Below are positions 56,572 through 56,973 of a stretch of 56,973 bases of DNA, in pieces (the stretch's first letter is position 1; every line of letters starts with the position of its first letter). The stretch covers positions 91,026 to 147,998 of the forward strand of contig JAMYWO010000093.1 of assembly GCA_024220525.1 (NCBI GenBank), written 5' to 3'. Below the pieces are notes generated by a model. It had not been told where the DNA came from. It searched no databases and saw only the letters and a program-made list of their open reading frames with translations. The position numbers and the translations under genes were made by a program. This DNA is from Cochliopodium minus. Its lineage: Eukaryota > Discosea > Himatismenida > Cochliopodiidae.

Positions 56572-56973
56572 ATGAATTTTGGAGGAGATAATACTTTCAC
56601 ATTTGATTTCAATGCCAATACTAATAACACCAATAATAATAATAATACCACCAATCAAAATCAAAACACTAATACTCAAAATCAAAACACAAATCTTAAC
56701 CAAGAACCTACAGAGATCAACGAGAACAACTGGCAGGAGAAGATTTCTTTGTGGGAGAGCGAATTGCACGATATGAAGAGAAAATTTGAGGAAAAATATC
56801 AGACCCTCATACAATGGAACAAGAAGATCGAGACCAATGAGGGGATATTGAATCAAATCAAATTCAAATCTAATCAAATCAAAGAGGGACAAAATGTAAT
56901 TTTAGGTAAAAAAAAATTATATTGGATCAAAGTATGAAAGAAATAATGAAAATGTCATACTCTTCATGATCTA
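56572..56973 (+). CDS. Nucleoporin Nup62/Nsp1-like, 5' part, cut by window end
   Basis: Starts MNFGGDNTFTFDFNANTNNT, an FG-like then Asn/Gln/Thr-rich head (about 50 residues, much reduced compared with the long FG region of Nup62/Nsp1). A coiled coil follows: NWQEKISLWESELHDMKRKF, EEKYQTLIQWNKKIETNEGI, LNQIKFKSNQIKEGQNVIL. The I..W...L....F.......W...I..N...I pattern is that of the Nup62/Nsp1 C-terminal domain that pairs with Nup54 and Nup58 in the central channel. A donor GTAAAAAA at about 56906 begins an intron that runs to the window end, so the rest is outside. Confidence 0.6.

Noticed and set aside
1-56973. tRNA, rRNA or other structured RNA genes; CRISPR arrays; operons
   Set aside because: No cloverleaf with intact B-box, no rRNA stretch, no spaced direct repeats; the DNA is eukaryotic and intron-rich.
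1-56973. Non-standard genetic code
   Set aside because: TAA, TGA and TAG each end genes at family-consistent C-termini (for example COG4 TAA, PPIL1 TGA, small secreted protein TAG), and none is needed in frame.

Overview
This window is nuclear DNA of a unicellular eukaryote with a very AT-rich genome. Evidence: genes are interrupted by many short GT-AG introns (typical donor GTAAAA or GTAAAT, T-rich acceptor); the proteins are eukaryote-only (COG4, PIG-B, COMMD5, BDP1, ataxin-10, DPH7, PPIL1, HAP40, Nup62/Nsp1, F-box, FYVE, RasGEF); coding sequence is Asn/Lys-rich. TAA, TGA and TAG all end plausible genes, so the code looks standard. The lineage is not fixed by what I can see; an amoeboid or amoeboflagellate protist fits best.

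Layout. 1-6.5 kb holds housekeeping genes: COG4 3' end, a small secreted protein, PIGB, COMMD5 and, on the minus strand, BDP1. 6.6-13 kb is plus strand: ataxin-10, an eIF4E-like protein with a long low-complexity tail, then after a single ambiguous base (9889) a FUSC-type membrane transporter with very long A- or T-rich introns. 13.1-18.3 kb is minus strand: an F-box/SPRY-like protein, an endonuclease/exonuclease/phosphatase (sphingomyelinase-like) enzyme, and a lysine-rich protein of unknown function. A multi-pass membrane protein follows at 18.8-19.7 kb.

19.9-35.8 kb is the most distinctive block: a tandem array of seven paralogous multi-exon genes plus one decayed copy. The products look like LRAT/H-rev107-type (permuted NlpC/P60 fold) thiol enzymes. 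Most begin Met-Gly-Asn, a predicted N-myristoylation signal; one copy carries a complete FYVE zinc finger instead. The array predicts membrane-directed lipid-modifying enzymes aimed at different compartments. It carries intron gain/loss differences, a lost start codon and a small mariner-like inverted-repeat element.

36.4-41.5 kb reads as the front of a RasGEF (RasGEF_N and DEP-like) joined inside a T-rich intron to the back of a TrmH/SpoU RNA methyltransferase. Each lacks its essential other half and the intron phases disagree, so this is a probable assembly chimera, or else a real rearrangement. 41.6-44.4 kb has small minus-strand genes, including a NADAR/YbiA N-glycosidase-like protein.

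45.4-49.3 kb encodes the most interesting single protein: about 1179 residues fusing a caspase/metacaspase-like protease (HG and DSCFSG dyad) to a P-loop GTPase (GPTGAGKST) and a long helical C-terminus, an architecture expected of a cell-death or immune switch. The right end returns to housekeeping: DPH7 (minus), PPIL1 (plus), HAP40 (minus), an F-box/LRR-like protein (plus) and the start of Nup62/Nsp1 (cut by the window). Several neighbours are divergent pairs with 80-160 bp between start codons.

Exon joins were worked out by hand from frame, splice consensus and remembered family features; where stated, the summed exon lengths divide by three. No RNA genes or CRISPR were seen.
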